Of a DNA stretch of 64,000 nt, positions 43,061-54,115 are shown piece after piece. How positions within the stretch are numbered: position 1 is the first letter of the stretch; each line of letters begins with the position of its first letter. Both the position numbers and the translations under genes were made by a program. The notes beneath the pieces are model-generated. The model was not told the origin of the DNA. It did no database searches and saw only the letters and a program-made list of their open reading frames with translations. Source of the stretch: Silanimonas sp. (lineage in GTDB: Bacteria; Pseudomonadota; Gammaproteobacteria; Xanthomonadales; Xanthomonadaceae); NCBI GenBank assembly GCA_026005095.1, contig BPKK01000013.1, positions 1 through 64,000 on the forward strand, given 5' to 3'.

Positions 43061-43984
43061 GTGCGCGTCAGCGACCGCTCCAGTCCCGATGCCTTGCTCG
43101 ACATCGATTTCGCCGATGCGGCGGGCCGGCTCGGCAGCGGCTGCATCTGGCTCGGCGGGGCGCGGCGCGAGGTCTGGCAGGCGGCCCTCCCGGCCGGCGA
43201 CTGGCAGGCGGAAGCCGGGCTGCTATGGCGGCGCGAGGCCGGGGCGCTCGGGGTGCTGGCCCTGCGCCTGCCGCTTCCGGCCGGTGCCGATCCCGCCGCC
43301 GTCACCGAGCATGCCTACCGCACCCTGCTCGCCGCCGCGCGGCCGGGGCCGCGGCCCTACCTGATCCGGGTGTGGAACTACCTCGGCGCGATCAATGCCG
43401 GCGAGGGCGATGCCGAGCGCTACCGGCGCTTCTGCGTCGGCCGCGATGCCGCAGTGGACGCCATGTTCCGCGCCCCGCCGCCGGCCGCCACCGCCATCGG
43501 TGCGCCAAGGGCGGATGCCCCGCTCTCGCTGCTGGCCCTGTGCAGCGCCGAGCCCGGCATCGCGCTGGAGAACCCGCGCCAGACCCCGGCCTGGCAGTAC
43601 CCGCGCGAGTACGGCCCGGTGCCGCCCGGTTTCTCGCGCGGGGCGGTGCTGCGCGATGGCGGGGCCGCGGTGCTGCTGGCCTCGGGCACGGCCAGCATCG
43701 TCGGCCATGTCTCCTTGCATCCCGGCGACGTGCTCGCCCAGCTCGACGAGAGCCTCGCCAACCTCGAGGTGCTGCTGGAGGAGGGCCGGCGCCGCGCCGG
43801 CGCCGACTTCCGACCGGGCGCGCTGCAGGCCCTGCGCGTCTACCTGCGTGACCCGGCGGCCATGCCGGCGGTGGCGGCGCGCCTGGCCGCCCGCGGCTGG
43901 CCGCTGCCGCGCATCGCCTTCCTGCACGGCGACATCTGCCGCCGCGAGCTCGACATCGAGCTCGAGGGCGTGTTCGGGGCCTGA
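43061..43984 (+). CDS. xanB2: XanB2-type chorismatase (3-/4-hydroxybenzoate synthase)
   Basis: A 307-residue protein of the FkbO/Hyg5/XanB2 chorismatase family. Conserved segments include LIRVWNYLGAINAGEGD, PRQTPAWQYPREYGPVPPGFSRG and LLASGTASIVGHVS near the active site. In Xanthomonas and Lysobacter XanB2 turns chorismate into 3-hydroxybenzoate, the xanthomonadin (or similar aryl polyene) precursor, and 4-hydroxybenzoate, for ubiquinone. It stands alone here; no pig cluster genes are in the window. It is one of the strongest taxonomic clues in the window. Confidence 0.88.
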   Translation: MRVSDRSSPDALLDIDFADAAGRLGSGCIWLGGARREVWQAALPAGDWQAEAGLLWRREAGALGVLALRLPLPAGADPAAVTEHAYRTLLAAARPGPRPYLIRVWNYLGAINAGEGDAERYRRFCVGRDAAVDAMFRAPPPAATAIGAPRADAPLSLLALCSAEPGIALENPRQTPAWQYPREYGPVPPGFSRGAVLRDGGAAVLLASGTASIVGHVSLHPGDVLAQLDESLANLEVLLEEGRRRAGADFRPGALQALRVYLRDPAAMPAVAARLAARGWPLPRIAFLHGDICRRELDIELEGVFGA

Positions 43985-43988
43985 AGTC

Positions 43989-45053
43989 TTAGCCCGCCCG
44001 CCGCGCCCGGCGGGCGCGGATCTCGCGGTACAGCACCACCCCGAGGGTGAGCACGGTGAGCGGCACCACGAAGTGCAGCATCACGCTGCTGTACACCGGC
44101 AGCACGGCATGCCCGGTGCTGTCGAGGATCAGGTAGGCGGTGTAGGCCACGTAGTAGCCGAGGAAGAGCGCGCCCTCCCAGCGGTTGATCGAATAGCCGA
44201 CGAAGAAGATCGGCAGGCAGGCCACGGCCACCGCCAGCATCACCGGGTAGTCGAAGCGCAGGGCGGCATCGGGCACCGGCAGGCCGCCGGGGGCCACCAG
44301 TGCCGTCAGGCCGAGCACGCAGAGGAGGTTGAAGATGTTGCTGCCCACCACGTTGCCCACGGCGATGTCGCGCTGACCGCGGACGGCGGCCACCACCGAG
44401 GTCGCCACCTCCGGCATCGAGGTGCCGGCGGCGACGATGGTGAGCCCGATGACGAGCTCGCTCACTCCCAGCGCGGTGGCGATCTCGATGGAGGCCGAGA
44501 CCAGCCAGCGCGAGCCGAGCACGAGCAGGGCGAGACCGACCACGATGAGGCCGAGATTGATGCCCCAGTGGTGGCTGCCCTCGATAGCCTCGCCGGTCTC
44601 GCCGCTGGCCTTGCCAAGCCGTACCAGGAGCACGAGATAGGCCGCCAGCAGAGCAGCCAGCACGCCGCCCTCGAGCATCGAGAGCCGGCCGTCGAGCGAG
44701 AGCAGGAAGATCAGCACCGAGACGCCGATCATGATCGGCACGTCGAGCTTCACCAGCTGCTTGCTCACCAGCATCGGCGTGATGAGCGCCGAGAGGCCGA
44801 GGATCACCAGCACGTTGAAGATATTGCTGCCGATGACGTTGCCGACCGCGATCTCGGCCTCGCCGCGGAAGGCCGAGCTCACCGAGATGGCGAGCTCGGG
44901 CGAGCTGGTGCCGAAGGCGACCACGGTGAGGCCGACCACCAGTGGGGAGAGGCCGAAGCTGGTGGCGAGGCGGGCGGCGCCCTTGACCAGCAGATCGGCG
45001 CCCCAGATGAGCAGAGCGAGGCCGGCGAGCAGGGTGAGCAGGGTGAGGATCAT
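43989..45053 (-). CDS. calcium/sodium antiporter, YrbG-like (CaCA family)
   Basis: A 354-residue inner-membrane protein with about ten helices in two inverted halves. Both alpha-repeats are clear: FGTSSPELAISVSSAF with GNVIGSNIFNVLVILG in the first half, and AAGTSMPEVATSVVA with GNVVGSNIFNLLCVLG in the second. These bind the exchanged cation. Its start overlaps the stop of the upstream peptidase gene (ATGA), so both are read as one unit. It converges with xanB2 with only 4 bases between stops. Confidence 0.93.
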   Translation of the reverse strand: MILTLLTLLAGLALLIWGADLLVKGAARLATSFGLSPLVVGLTVVAFGTSSPELAISVSSAFRGEAEIAVGNVIGSNIFNVLVILGLSALITPMLVSKQLVKLDVPIMIGVSVLIFLLSLDGRLSMLEGGVLAALLAAYLVLLVRLGKASGETGEAIEGSHHWGINLGLIVVGLALLVLGSRWLVSASIEIATALGVSELVIGLTIVAAGTSMPEVATSVVAAVRGQRDIAVGNVVGSNIFNLLCVLGLTALVAPGGLPVPDAALRFDYPVMLAVAVACLPIFFVGYSINRWEGALFLGYYVAYTAYLILDSTGHAVLPVYSSVMLHFVVPLTVLTLGVVLYREIRARRARRAG

Positions 45054-47428
45054 GGGGCGTCGGGCTTGAGGGTGGCGTCCATCAGTTCGAGGATGCGCCG
45101 GTACTGGTCGTACCAGCTCTCCGGCTGCACGTAGGCGTGGCGCTCCAGCGGGTAGGCGGCCAGCTCCCAGCCGGGTTTCTTCAGCTCGATCAGGCGCTGG
45201 GCGAGGCGCACCGAATCCTGGAAGAACACATTGTCGTCGATCATGCCGTGGGCGATCAGCAGGCGGCCCTGCAGATGCTCGGCATGCTCGATCGGGGAGC
45301 TCTCGGCATAGACCTCGGGGCCGAGCTCCGGCGTATCGAGGATGTTGCTGGTGTAGGGGTGGTTGTAGTGGCGCCAGTCGGTGACCGGGCGCAGCGCGGC
45401 ACCGGCCTGGAACACGCCCGGGGCCTTGAACATCGCCATCAGGGTCATGAAGCCGCCGTAGCTGCCGCCATAAATGCCCACGCGGGCGCGGTCGGCCTGG
45501 TGGTTCGCCACGAGGTAGTCGATGCCGTCCTTGTAGTCCTGCAGTTCCGGCGCGCCCATGCGGCGGTAGATCGCCGTGCGCCAGTCGCGGCCGTAGCCCT
45601 CGGAGGCGCGGAAGTCGAGGTCCAGCACGAGGTAGCCGCGGTCGGCGAGCAACTGGTGGAACATCTGCTCGCGGAAATACACCGGCCAGCGCTGGTGCAC
45701 GTTCTGCAGGTAGCCGGCGCCGTGCACGAACATCACCACCGGATACGTCCTGCCGGACTCCATGCGCGGCGGCGTGTAGAGCTTGCCCCAGATCGTGCCA
45801 GCACCATCGCTGCTCGGCACCTGCACGAAGCGCGGCTCGCGCCAGGGCATGGCGCGGAAGGCGGGGCTGCGGGTGTCGGTGAGCTTCACCGCCTCGCCGC
45901 CGTCCACGCCCACCACCGCCGCCTGCGGCGGAATGAAGGGCGCCGACCAGCGCAGGGCAAGGCGCCGGCCGTCAGGGGAGAGGGCGAAGTCCTCCACGCC
46001 GTCCAGCGCAGTGAGCTCGCGCACCTCGCCGCCGGCCACCGGCACCTGGCAGACCTCGTAGTCGCCGGGCCAGGCGCGGTTGCAGAGGAACAGGAAGTGG
46101 CGGCGCGCGGCATCCAGCACCGGCTGCGAGGCCTCCCAGCGGCCGGCGGTCAGGGCGCGGGGGCGGCGGCCGTCCTCGACATAGAGGTGCGAATGGCCGT
46201 TCTCCTCCGACAGCCACCAGGCGCGGCCATCGGGCAGGGCGCCGAAGTCGTTGAAGTTCCAGTTGATCCAGGCCGGGTCGCTGAGCCGGTGCACGGTGGC
46301 GAGGCGGGCCTGGGCGCGGTCGATGCGGACGATCCAGCGGTCCTTGTTGTCGACGCTGCGCAGCATGGCGAGCGGGGTGCCGTCATCGGCGAACTGAAGG
46401 CCGATCAGGCGCACCGGACGCGGCCCGTTGAGCGCCGGCTGGCCGTGCTCGCGCTTCAGGGCCGCCAGCGGATCGACGTCGATGCCGGGCAGGGCGGTGA
46501 GGTCGAGCACCCGCACCTGGCCTTCGGCCAGATCCACGAGGCGCAGGCTCTGGCCCACCGGCGGGTTGCGGCCGACGCGGGTGCGCACGTCTTCGGCCTC
46601 CTCGTAGCCGCTCTCGTTGATGAAGCGCGGCATCTTGCCGCCGCGGCCGGCATCGGCGTTCTTCGGCTCCAGCGCCACTACGAGGTAGCGGCCATCCGGT
46701 GAGAGGCCGCTCGAGGCGATGCTGACGTCGTCGCCGAGGAAGACCGGCGCCGGCACGCTGCCGGGGTCGGCTTCGCGCTGCACCCTCGCCTCGGCGGCCA
46801 GGGCCTCGCGTTCGCCGCGCTGGCGGGCAAGGGTGGTGATCAGCCGCAGTTCCGTCTCGCGCAACAGGTCGGGCTTCGGCGCCTCCTGCGGGTCCTTCTC
46901 GGCACGCAGCAGCGCCACGCTGCGCACGCGGCCGCTCATGAGCTCGGCAGCACGCCACTCCTGGCCGACGCGGAAGAACAGCTGATTGCCATCGCTGCTG
47001 AAGCGCAGGTCGCTTTCGGTCTCGCTGCTCTGGGTGAGCTGGCGGCGTTCGCCGCGAGCGAGCTCGACCACGAAGACATCACCGTTGCGCACATAGGCCA
47101 TGCGCTGCCGCGCCGTGTCGTACACCGGGTTCGCGGCATCGGCCAGGGCCAGGGCCTCGGGGCCGAGGCGGCGGCCCGGCGCGCTGCCGTCGGCCGGCTG
47201 CAGCCAGGTGTCGCGCACCGGCGAGCCCTCGCGCTTCAGGGTGTAGGCCACCTGCGCGGAATCGGCGCTCCACCACAGGCGCTCCACCGGCGGGCCGATC
47301 CAGTCTGGGTGCGACATGGCGAGGTCGAGACTGAGCGGCGGCGCGGTTTCGGCGCCGGCCACCGGCGCGAGCAGGGCGAGGGCGAGCGCCAGTCGGCGCA
47401 GCGGAGTGGCGGGCACGGAGGGCTCCAT
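45050..47428 (-). CDS. exported S9-family (prolyl oligopeptidase) serine peptidase
   Basis: A 792-residue protein with a signal peptide (about 1-26, cleavage near VAGAET), a beta-propeller (about 40-520) and a C-terminal alpha/beta-hydrolase. The catalytic Ser is in [12 protein letters not shown], the Asp in MIDDNVFF and the His in [12 protein letters not shown]. It is intact, unlike the DPP IV homologue at 28.3-30.6 kb. The Met at 47428 starts the signal peptide; the frame extends further upstream without a better start. It is coupled to the antiporter gene downstream. Confidence 0.92.
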   Translation of the reverse strand: MEPSVPATPLRRLALALALLAPVAGAETAPPLSLDLAMSHPDWIGPPVERLWWSADSAQVAYTLKREGSPVRDTWLQPADGSAPGRRLGPEALALADAANPVYDTARQRMAYVRNGDVFVVELARGERRQLTQSSETESDLRFSSDGNQLFFRVGQEWRAAELMSGRVRSVALLRAEKDPQEAPKPDLLRETELRLITTLARQRGEREALAAEARVQREADPGSVPAPVFLGDDVSIASSGLSPDGRYLVVALEPKNADAGRGGKMPRFINESGYEEAEDVRTRVGRNPPVGQSLRLVDLAEGQVRVLDLTALPGIDVDPLAALKREHGQPALNGPRPVRLIGLQFADDGTPLAMLRSVDNKDRWIVRIDRAQARLATVHRLSDPAWINWNFNDFGALPDGRAWWLSEENGHSHLYVEDGRRPRALTAGRWEASQPVLDAARRHFLFLCNRAWPGDYEVCQVPVAGGEVRELTALDGVEDFALSPDGRRLALRWSAPFIPPQAAVVGVDGGEAVKLTDTRSPAFRAMPWREPRFVQVPSSDGAGTIWGKLYTPPRMESGRTYPVVMFVHGAGYLQNVHQRWPVYFREQMFHQLLADRGYLVLDLDFRASEGYGRDWRTAIYRRMGAPELQDYKDGIDYLVANHQADRARVGIYGGSYGGFMTLMAMFKAPGVFQAGAALRPVTDWRHYNHPYTSNILDTPELGPEVYAESSPIEHAEHLQGRLLIAHGMIDDNVFFQDSVRLAQRLIELKKPGWELAAYPLERHAYVQPESWYDQYRRILELMDATLKPDAP

Positions 47429-47562
47429 CGGCAGGATCGAGGCGGCGAAGCCTAGCAGGGCCGCGGCAAGGCCTTGCGAGGGCCTGGCCGGACGCTTCCC
47501 GGCCGGGGCGGGAGCGGCGACAATCGGGCTCTCTCCCGCTGCCATGGAAGCTGCCGCCGGCG

Positions 47563-47817
47563 ATGCAGGCTTACGTCTACAAGTCGACCCGCAAGGCCGA
47601 GACCTACGTCTACCTGCGCGAGCGCGAGGCCTTCGAGCTCCTGCCGCCGGCCCTGCGGGCGCAGCTCGGGGGGCTGCAGTTCGTGCTCGAGGTGGCGCTG
47701 ACGCCGGAGCGGCGGCTGGCCCGCGAGGATGCGGCGACCGTGCGGCGCAATCTGGCCAGCGCCGGCTTCCACCTGCAGCTGCCCCCGCCTCCGGCGGAGG
47801 GGCCCGTGGATGCCTGA
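47563..47817 (+). CDS. YcgL domain-containing protein
   Basis: An 84-residue protein of the YcgL family (DUF709), recognised from [27 protein letters not shown] and the late [13 protein letters not shown]. The family is widespread in gammaproteobacteria, with a solved fold but no proven function. Its stop overlaps the start of the ankyrin gene by 8 bases, suggesting coupling. It diverges from the S9 peptidase gene over 134 bases that hold no other gene. Confidence 0.9.
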   Translation: MQAYVYKSTRKAETYVYLREREAFELLPPALRAQLGGLQFVLEVALTPERRLAREDAATVRRNLASAGFHLQLPPPPAEGPVDA

Positions 47818-50800
47818 GCCGCCCTCGCCCCTGCGCCGCGGTCTGGCCCTCCTTCTGCTGTTCGCTGGCCTCGGGCTGGCCGTCCTGCCTGCGGCCTGGC
47901 CGCTCGGCCTGGCGGCGATCGCCGGGCCCTGGCTCGCCCAGCCCTTGTTCGCCCTCGGTCTTGCCCTCCTCGCCCCGGCACCGGAGGCGCCAGGGCGGCG
48001 CCGGTGGTGGCGCGATGGCCTGGCCCTGCTCGTGCTCTGGGGGCTGGCCCTCGGCCTTCTGGGCCTCGGCTTCGCCTGGCCCTACAGCGGGCTTGTCCAG
48101 ACTGGCAGCCTAGGGGCGGCCCTTGGGCTTGGCGCGATGGTTGGGCTGGCCTGGGTGGTGCTGTGGCGGCAATGGCCCCTGTTTGCCCAGGCCGGTCGGC
48201 AGGGCGGCGGGCTTTCGGCCCTGGCTGCGGCGCCGCCGGGCACCTGGGCGCCGCTGCGTGGCCTGCTGCTGGGCCTCGCGGTGCTGTTCGCCGGCCTTGG
48301 CGCCTGGGTGCTGGTCTGGCCTCCTGCCGGCCTCTCGCCCGGGTGGCTGGCCCTGCCCTATGCCCTGGGCGCGCTGGCCTGTCACGCCGCCCTGCAGTGG
48401 AAAGGCGAGCCGCCGGCACCGCCGCCGCTGCCTGCCGAGCCGGCGCCGGTGGTGGCCGGGGCGGAGCTGCCGGCCTTCGAGCCCGCCGATCCCGAGGCCG
48501 ATCTCTATGCCCACGCCCGGGCCGGCCGGGTCGAGGCCGCCCTGGCCGCCCTCGAGGCCGGTGCCGACCCCGAGGCCCTGCCCGAGCCTGGCGCCCCGGA
48601 CCAGCGCAGCCTGCCCATGCTGGCCGCCCTGCTGCCCGACCTGCGCCTGCTGCGCGCCCTGATCGCCCGCGGCGTCGATCTCAACCGGGCGCATGCCGGC
48701 CTCACCCCACTGCTCGCCGCCACCCGCGATTCTTGGCATGGCCGCTTCGATGCCGTGGCCATGCTGCTCGCCAACGGCGCCGATCCCAGGATCGCCGACC
48801 GCGACGGCAACACCCCGCTGCACCATGCCGCCCGCAGCACCGACCCGGCGGTGGCCGCCCAGCTGCTCGATGCCGGCGCCGATCTTGCCGCGCTCAACCA
48901 CGAGGGCCAGCCGCCGCTCGCCCTGGCCCTGGCTTCGGGCAACTGGCGGGTGGCCCGTTTCCTGCTGGAGCGCGGGGCGCGGCCGGAGCTGCCGGAGGCC
49001 CCTCCGGCCCTGCTGGCCGCGGCCTCCGGCGAGGACGACGATCCGGCGGGCGTGCAGCTCCTGCTCAGGCACCGGGCGAAGGTGGATGCCCGTGATGCCC
49101 GCGGCCGCACGGCCCTGCTCGAGGCCATCGCCGCCGGCCATGCCGCCATCGCCGAGGCCCTGCTGGATGCCGGGGCCTCGGTGGCCCTGGCCGATGGCGA
49201 GGGCCGGAATGCCCTGCTCGAAGCCGCCGCCTCGCCCAATCCGGCCCTGTTGCCCCTGGTGCTGGCTCGCCGGCCCGACCCCGCCAGCACCGACCTCGGC
49301 GGCCGCAATGCCCTCGCCCTGGCCTGCGAGGCCGGGGTGGAGCCGGCCCGCCTGCAGGCGCTGATCGATTACGGGGTCGATCCCCAAGCCCGCGACGCTG
49401 CCGGCCGCCGGCCGCTCGACCATGCCATCGGCGCTGGCCGCTGGCCGCTGGTGGCGGTGCTCGACCCCGATTACCCGCTGCCCGCCGGCCTTGCCGGGGC
49501 GGGCGGGCCCGGCGCCTTGCGGCCCGCCCGCGAGCGCCTGCGCGAGGCTCTCGTCCGGCAGGAGTTCGATGCCGCGTTGGCCGTGCTCGGGGCCGAGGAC
49601 GCCCCTTCGCCCCTGGCCCTGTCGATGCTACTGCTCGATTTCGCCGAACCCGGGGGCGAGGCGGCCTTCGCCTGGCTGCTCACCTTCGGTGCCAGCCTCG
49701 ACCACCGCCCAGCCGGGATGGACAGCGTCGGTCTTCTGCTGCTCGACCGCGGCCTCGAGGCGGCCCCGGCCCTGCGTCTTGCCTTGGAGCACGGGCAGTG
49801 CCCGCAGGGCGCCGGTGCCCTCGCGCGCTGGCTCGCGGCCACCGCCCGCGAGCCGCGCCTGGCCGGCGAACTCGCCCTCGCCCTGCTCGAGCGGGGGGTC
49901 GATCCCTTCGGTGCCGGCCCCGCCGGCGAGACCGCCCTCGGCCTCGCTGTCGAAACCGGGCAGACGCGCTTGCTGGAGGCCCTGCTCGCCCGTGGCCTCG
50001 ACCCCAATGCCCGCGATGCCCGCGGCATCACGCCCCTGCACCATGCCGTGGCGCGCGGCGACGAGACGGCCATCCGCCGGCTGGTGGCTCATGGCGCCTC
50101 GGCCGAGGCCCGTGCCGCCGATGGCCAGACGCCGAAGGGCGCGGCCCTGGCCCGGGGCCGGCGCGACCTCGCCGAGTGGCTGGATTGGGGCCCCTGGCCC
50201 CTGCCAGGGCGGCCTCTGCGCCCCGGCGACCTTCCCGCCGCCGCCATGGCTGGCGATTTCGCCGCCGTGGTGCGGCTCATCGCCCTCGGGCTGCCGGTGG
50301 ATGGCACCGATGCCCAGGGCTGCACCGCCCTGCTACGGGCGGCCGGCGGCGGCCACCTCGCCCTGGTGGAGCACTTGCTGGGCCTGGGGGCCGACCCGGC
50401 GCGGGCGGCGCGCACCGGAGCCACCCCGCTCTCGGCGGCGATCAGCATGCGCCATGCCGCGGTGGTCGACCGCCTGCTCGTCGCCGGCGCCGACCCGGAA
50501 CAGGCCATGCCCGGCGGCGTCACTCCGCTGATGCTGGCCGCCGCCCTCGGCCTGCCCGATCTCGCTGCGCGCCTGCTGCGTGCCGGCGCCAGGGTCGAGG
50601 CCCGCGATGCCCAGGGACTCACCCCGCTGCACTGCGCCGCCCTGTTCGGCTTCGCCTCGCGCGAGCACGCCCGCGTGCTGGCCCTGTTCGACACCCTGCT
50701 GCTCGCCGATGCCGACCCGGAGGCCAGCAGCAATGCCGAGCAGACCCCACTGCTGCTGCTGCTCGGCGCCCGCGCCGAGCCCGGCGCCGGCTATGACGAG

Positions 50801-51175
50801 ACGGTGCTGCTGGCCGGCCTCGACCGGCTGCTGGCCGAGGGCGTCTCGCTCGCCCAGGCCGAGCACCGCGGCCTGACCGCCCTGCACCTCGCCGCCCTGC
50901 ATGGCATGGGACGCATCGTCGAGCGCCTCTTGCGCGAGGGCGCCGACCCGACGGCCCGCGACCGCCTCGGCCGCACCCCGCAGGACCTGGCCCTGATCCG
51001 TGGCTTCGTCGACATCGCCGCACTCTTCCACGCCCGCCCGTCCATGCCGCGGTCGGCGGGGGGGCAGGCAGGTTCCGAGACCGCCCGGCCGCCGGCTCCG
51101 TCCGGCGCCACGGCAGGCGAGGCCGCTGCCCGCCCGCCCTCGCTCGCCCGCCTGCTCAGGCCGCGCGACTCCTGA
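47810..51175 (+). CDS. large membrane-anchored ankyrin-repeat protein
   Basis: A 1,121-residue protein. The first ~205 residues are very hydrophobic with five or six predicted membrane segments, followed by a short Pro-rich linker. The rest is an array of roughly twenty ankyrin-like repeats (pattern D-x-x-G-x-T-P-L-H-x-A-A ... G-A-D-P), best seen at about 325-420, 720-800 and 900-1090. The C-terminus is a short Pro/Ala tail. Ankyrin repeats bind proteins, so a membrane scaffold is possible. Function is unknown. The ATG at 47810 overlaps ycgL. Codon use is as GC-rich as its neighbours. Confidence 0.85.
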   Translation: MPEPPSPLRRGLALLLLFAGLGLAVLPAAWPLGLAAIAGPWLAQPLFALGLALLAPAPEAPGRRRWWRDGLALLVLWGLALGLLGLGFAWPYSGLVQTGSLGAALGLGAMVGLAWVVLWRQWPLFAQAGRQGGGLSALAAAPPGTWAPLRGLLLGLAVLFAGLGAWVLVWPPAGLSPGWLALPYALGALACHAALQWKGEPPAPPPLPAEPAPVVAGAELPAFEPADPEADLYAHARAGRVEAALAALEAGADPEALPEPGAPDQRSLPMLAALLPDLRLLRALIARGVDLNRAHAGLTPLLAATRDSWHGRFDAVAMLLANGADPRIADRDGNTPLHHAARSTDPAVAAQLLDAGADLAALNHEGQPPLALALASGNWRVARFLLERGARPELPEAPPALLAAASGEDDDPAGVQLLLRHRAKVDARDARGRTALLEAIAAGHAAIAEALLDAGASVALADGEGRNALLEAAASPNPALLPLVLARRPDPASTDLGGRNALALACEAGVEPARLQALIDYGVDPQARDAAGRRPLDHAIGAGRWPLVAVLDPDYPLPAGLAGAGGPGALRPARERLREALVRQEFDAALAVLGAEDAPSPLALSMLLLDFAEPGGEAAFAWLLTFGASLDHRPAGMDSVGLLLLDRGLEAAPALRLALEHGQCPQGAGALARWLAATAREPRLAGELALALLERGVDPFGAGPAGETALGLAVETGQTRLLEALLARGLDPNARDARGITPLHHAVARGDETAIRRLVAHGASAEARAADGQTPKGAALARGRRDLAEWLDWGPWPLPGRPLRPGDLPAAAMAGDFAAVVRLIALGLPVDGTDAQGCTALLRAAGGGHLALVEHLLGLGADPARAARTGATPLSAAISMRHAAVVDRLLVAGADPEQAMPGGVTPLMLAAALGLPDLAARLLRAGARVEARDAQGLTPLHCAALFGFASREHARVLALFDTLLLADADPEASSNAEQTPLLLLLGARAEPGAGYDETVLLAGLDRLLAEGVSLAQAEHRGLTALHLAALHGMGRIVERLLREGADPTARDRLGRTPQDLALIRGFVDIAALFHARPSMPRSAGGQAGSETARPPAPSGATAGEAAARPPSLARLLRPRDS

Positions 51176-51197
51176 CGCCGGTGCAGGGCGGCGGAAA

Positions 51198-51228
51198 CGC
51201 CGAGGCCCCGCGATGCGGGGCCTCGGCG
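51198..51228. terminator. strong bidirectional hairpin between convergent genes
   Basis: A perfect 14-bp stem (51198-51211 with 51215-51228) closes a three-base loop. It lies between the ankyrin gene and the convergent TonB-C-like gene and probably ends or protects both transcripts. There is no T run, so it may act as a Rho-dependent or 3'-end-protecting structure. Confidence 0.65.
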
Positions 51229-51270
51229 CGTGCCGGGAGCGGGGGCGGTGGGCGTACGCTGGCCCGGCGC

Positions 51271-52110
51271 TCAGCCTTCCTCGCGGAACAGCACGATGTC
51301 CCTGGTCGGACCAAGGGGCTGGATCCGCTTCGAGTAAGGATCCCCGTTCGCGCTCAGGGCCTGCGGCGTGTCTCCCTCGAGAACCCAGGGCGGCGGTACG
51401 TGGGCCACGGAGATGACGGGCTTCCAGAAGCTCGGAGTCCGGCTGACGCTGAACCTCACCGGCACCACGCAGCGTCCCGGGCAGTTCGGTACGACCCAGC
51501 GCCTGGCCGCCCGCTCGGCCGCCTCGGCCAGCTCATCGAAGGCCCGGCGGGTATTGTCCCGCTCGGCCCCCTCGGCCCTGGCATACAGCACGCCATCACG
51601 GGTGGCCACGCGCTGTACCCGGCCCGTTGCATCGGTTTCGAGCTGCAGCCTGACCTGGCCACCGATGCCGCGGGCGGCGAGCGACTGCGGATAGCGGGGC
51701 GCCGACATCTTCAGGCCCGCCGGAGGGCGGACGGGAGGCGCACCCGGCACGGGAGGATCGATGAAGTCGACCTGCGAGATGCCGGCCGAGAGCAGCCGGG
51801 TTCCCTGGATGTCCATGTAGAGATCGAGCCGCATGTGCCCGACGGCGCGAACGACCGTGCCATCGACCTCGATCGGCTGGAAGGTCCAGCCCCGGATCGC
51901 CTCTTCGTAGAGGCTGCGGATCGGAGGCTTGAGTTCCGGCGGCAGGGTCACTTCGCCGACCGAGCCGTCGGGCTCGATCACGAGGGAGCCGACGGCTTCC
52001 GCTTCGAGCCGCTCGACAGGAGCGGCATCCCGCGTGGCGGCGGGCAGGGGGAGGGCGAGCGCGAGCGCCAGGGCGGCAGCGAGGGGCGGCAGGTAGCGGT
52101 TACCCGGCAT
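51271..52110 (-). CDS. exported protein with a TonB C-terminal-like domain
   Basis: A 279-residue protein with a cleavable-looking signal peptide (about 1-25, LPLPAATRD). A middle segment, PRYPQSLAARGIGGQVRLQL, followed by TDATGRVQRV and AAERAARRWVVP, matches the TonB C-terminal fold (about residues 140-215). A Cys pair (NCPGRC) follows it. It lacks the usual membrane anchor and Pro-rich spacer, and no exbBD is adjacent, so it is unlikely to be a true TonB. It may be a periplasmic protein that uses the fold for another purpose. It lies 97 bases after rho on the same strand. Confidence 0.75.
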   Translation of the reverse strand: MPGNRYLPPLAAALALALALPLPAATRDAAPVERLEAEAVGSLVIEPDGSVGEVTLPPELKPPIRSLYEEAIRGWTFQPIEVDGTVVRAVGHMRLDLYMDIQGTRLLSAGISQVDFIDPPVPGAPPVRPPAGLKMSAPRYPQSLAARGIGGQVRLQLETDATGRVQRVATRDGVLYARAEGAERDNTRRAFDELAEAAERAARRWVVPNCPGRCVVPVRFSVSRTPSFWKPVISVAHVPPPWVLEGDTPQALSANGDPYSKRIQPLGPTRDIVLFREEG

Positions 52111-52174
52111 GGGAGACTCCTGTCATGGGGGGTCTTCACGGTAGCCGGGCATCAGGCGCCCATGCAAGGCTGCC

Positions 52175-52197
52175 GGCGGGGGGGGGCTGCCCCCGCC
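52175..52197 (-). terminator. hairpin downstream of rho
   Basis: An eight-base-pair stem (GGCGGGGG with CCCCCGCC) with a seven-base loop lies 11 bases beyond the rho stop. There is no T run, so termination strength is uncertain. The G9 run seen here is one arm of this stem. Confidence 0.45.
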
Positions 52198-52207
52198 GCG
52201 GCGAGCT

Positions 52208-53935
52208 TCAGCGCTTCATGAAATTGAAGAACTCGTCGTTCGACTTGGTGTTCTTCATCTTGTCGAGCAGGAACTCCATCGCAGCGAGCTCGTCCATCGG
52301 GTGCAGCAGCTTGCGCAGGATCCAGATCTTCTGCAGCGTGTCCGGCTCGATCAGCAGCTCCTCGCGGCGGGTGCCGGAGCGGTTGATGTTGATGGCAGGA
52401 TAGACGCGCTTCTCGGTGATGCGGCGGTCGAGGTGCACCTCGGAGTTGCCGGTGCCCTTGAACTCCTCGTAGATCACCTCGTCCATCTTGCTGCCGGTGT
52501 CGATCAGCGCAGTGGCGATGATGGTCAGCGAGCCGCCTTCCTCCACCTTGCGTGCGGCGCCGAAGAATCGCTTCGGGCGGTGCAGGGCGTTGGCGTCCAC
52601 GCCGCCGGTCAGCACCTTGCCGGAGCTCGGCACCACGGTGTTGTAGGCACGGGCGAGGCGGGTGATCGAGTCGAGCAGGATCACCACGTCGCGCTTGTGC
52701 TCGACGAGGCGCTTGGCGCGCTCGATCACCATCTCGGCCACCTGCACGTGGCGTGCGGCGGGTTCGTCGAAAGTCGAGCTGATCACCTCGCCGCGCACGG
52801 TACGCTGCATCTCGGTCACCTCTTCCGGGCGCTCGTCGATGAGCAGCACGATCAGGTGCACGTCCGGGTGATTGGTGGTGATGGCGGTGGCGATCTGCTG
52901 CAGCATCATCGTCTTGCCGGCCTTCGGCGGCGAGACGATCAGCGAGCGCTGGCCCTTGCCCTGGGGGGCGATCAGGTCGAGCACGCGGCCGGTGATGTCC
53001 TCCGAGCTGCCGTTGCCGCGCTCGAGGCGGAAGCGCTCACGCGGGAACAGCGGTGTGAGGTTCTCGAACAGCACCTTGCCCTTGCTGGCCTCCAGCGGCT
53101 CGCCGTTGATGGTGTCGAGCTGGTTGAGGGCAACGTAACGCTCGCCGTCCTTCGGGTTGCGGATGCGGCCGGCGATGTAGTCGCCGGTGCGCAGGTTGAA
53201 GCGGCGGATCTGGGAGGGCGAGATGTAGACGTCGTCCGGACCGGCGAGGTAGCTCGCCTCGGCGCCGCGCAGGAAGCCGTAGCCGTCGGGCAGGATCTCC
53301 AGCACGCCATCGGCGGCCACGCCCTGCGGATGGCGCGAGAGCACCTTCAGCAACTGGAAGATCACGTCCTGCTTGCGCATGCGGGCCACGCCCTCATGCA
53401 GGTTCAGCTTCTCGGCCAGCTCCAGCAGCCTCCAGGCCGGCATCCGCTTCATTTCGGTGAGCGAGGGCACCACGAAGCCCTCGGGGAACTGGAAGGCGGG
53501 GCGCGGCGGCTCGAGGCCGCCTTGGCCCGGTTCCTCGCCCTCGCCGCCCTCGACCGGGAAGCCCTGGGCGGCGCGGCGCAGCTCGCGCTGGCGTTCGCGG
53601 CGTTCCTTCATGCGCTGCTTGAAGCGTTCGCGGCGCGACAGGCGCGGCTCGCCACCGGCAGGGGGGGCGCCCGCAGGCGGGGCTTCGCCGCCGCGCGGCG
53701 CCTCGTCGCCGCCCTCGTCCTCGCTCATGGCATCGGCGATCGCTTCGCGCACGGCCTCCTGCTGGGCGGCGGGCGGCGGACTGGCGGGCGCCTCGTCCGC
53801 GGGCCTGGCGGGGGTATCGCCGGGCGGGGCGGCATCGGGGTTGGTGTCGGCAGCCACACGGCTGCGGGGGCGGCGCGGACGCTTTTCCGCGGCTTCGGCA
53901 GGCGCGTCGGCGCCTTCGATCTCGTTTTCAGACAC
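52208..53935 (-). CDS. rho: transcription termination factor Rho
   Basis: A 575-residue hexameric RNA helicase. The conserved core (about 155-575) has the RNA-binding Rho_N and OB domains (PDGYGFLRG), Walker [21 protein letters not shown], the Q-loop region and the R-loop near [12 protein letters not shown]. About 150 residues of Ala/Pro/Glu/Arg-rich sequence precede it, compared with E. coli Rho (419 residues); such long N-terminal extensions occur in xanthomonads and actinobacteria. Both possible starts (53935 and 53965) are GTG; the shorter, VSENEIEG, is used. The 180-base leader to trxA holds no gene. Confidence 0.96.
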   Translation of the reverse strand: MSENEIEGADAPAEAAEKRPRRPRSRVAADTNPDAAPPGDTPARPADEAPASPPPAAQQEAVREAIADAMSEDEGGDEAPRGGEAPPAGAPPAGGEPRLSRRERFKQRMKERRERQRELRRAAQGFPVEGGEGEEPGQGGLEPPRPAFQFPEGFVVPSLTEMKRMPAWRLLELAEKLNLHEGVARMRKQDVIFQLLKVLSRHPQGVAADGVLEILPDGYGFLRGAEASYLAGPDDVYISPSQIRRFNLRTGDYIAGRIRNPKDGERYVALNQLDTINGEPLEASKGKVLFENLTPLFPRERFRLERGNGSSEDITGRVLDLIAPQGKGQRSLIVSPPKAGKTMMLQQIATAITTNHPDVHLIVLLIDERPEEVTEMQRTVRGEVISSTFDEPAARHVQVAEMVIERAKRLVEHKRDVVILLDSITRLARAYNTVVPSSGKVLTGGVDANALHRPKRFFGAARKVEEGGSLTIIATALIDTGSKMDEVIYEEFKGTGNSEVHLDRRITEKRVYPAININRSGTRREELLIEPDTLQKIWILRKLLHPMDELAAMEFLLDKMKNTKSNDEFFNFMKR

Positions 53936-54115
53936 AGGGAAGGTCTCGCGATTGCGAGTGGGCACTCAGGGGATGAGCGGGAAGGGGGTGCGGGAGGCGT
54001 CGCCGGTCGCGCCGCGGCCGCATCAGGATCGCTTCGACACTACACCCGGGCCGGCGCCGGGGCAAGCCCGGGCGCGGGCGCGGTTCAGGCCGGCCGGGGG
54101 ACCGGCCCCGAAAGC

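Noticed and set aside
51271-52110. Second functional TonB
   Set aside because: It has a cleavable-looking signal peptide, no anchor or spacer, and no exbBD partner; only the C-terminal fold is shared.
52175-52197. G9 tract as a second phase-variable site
   Set aside because: It forms one arm of a hairpin after the rho stop and is not in a promoter spacer or at a gene start.
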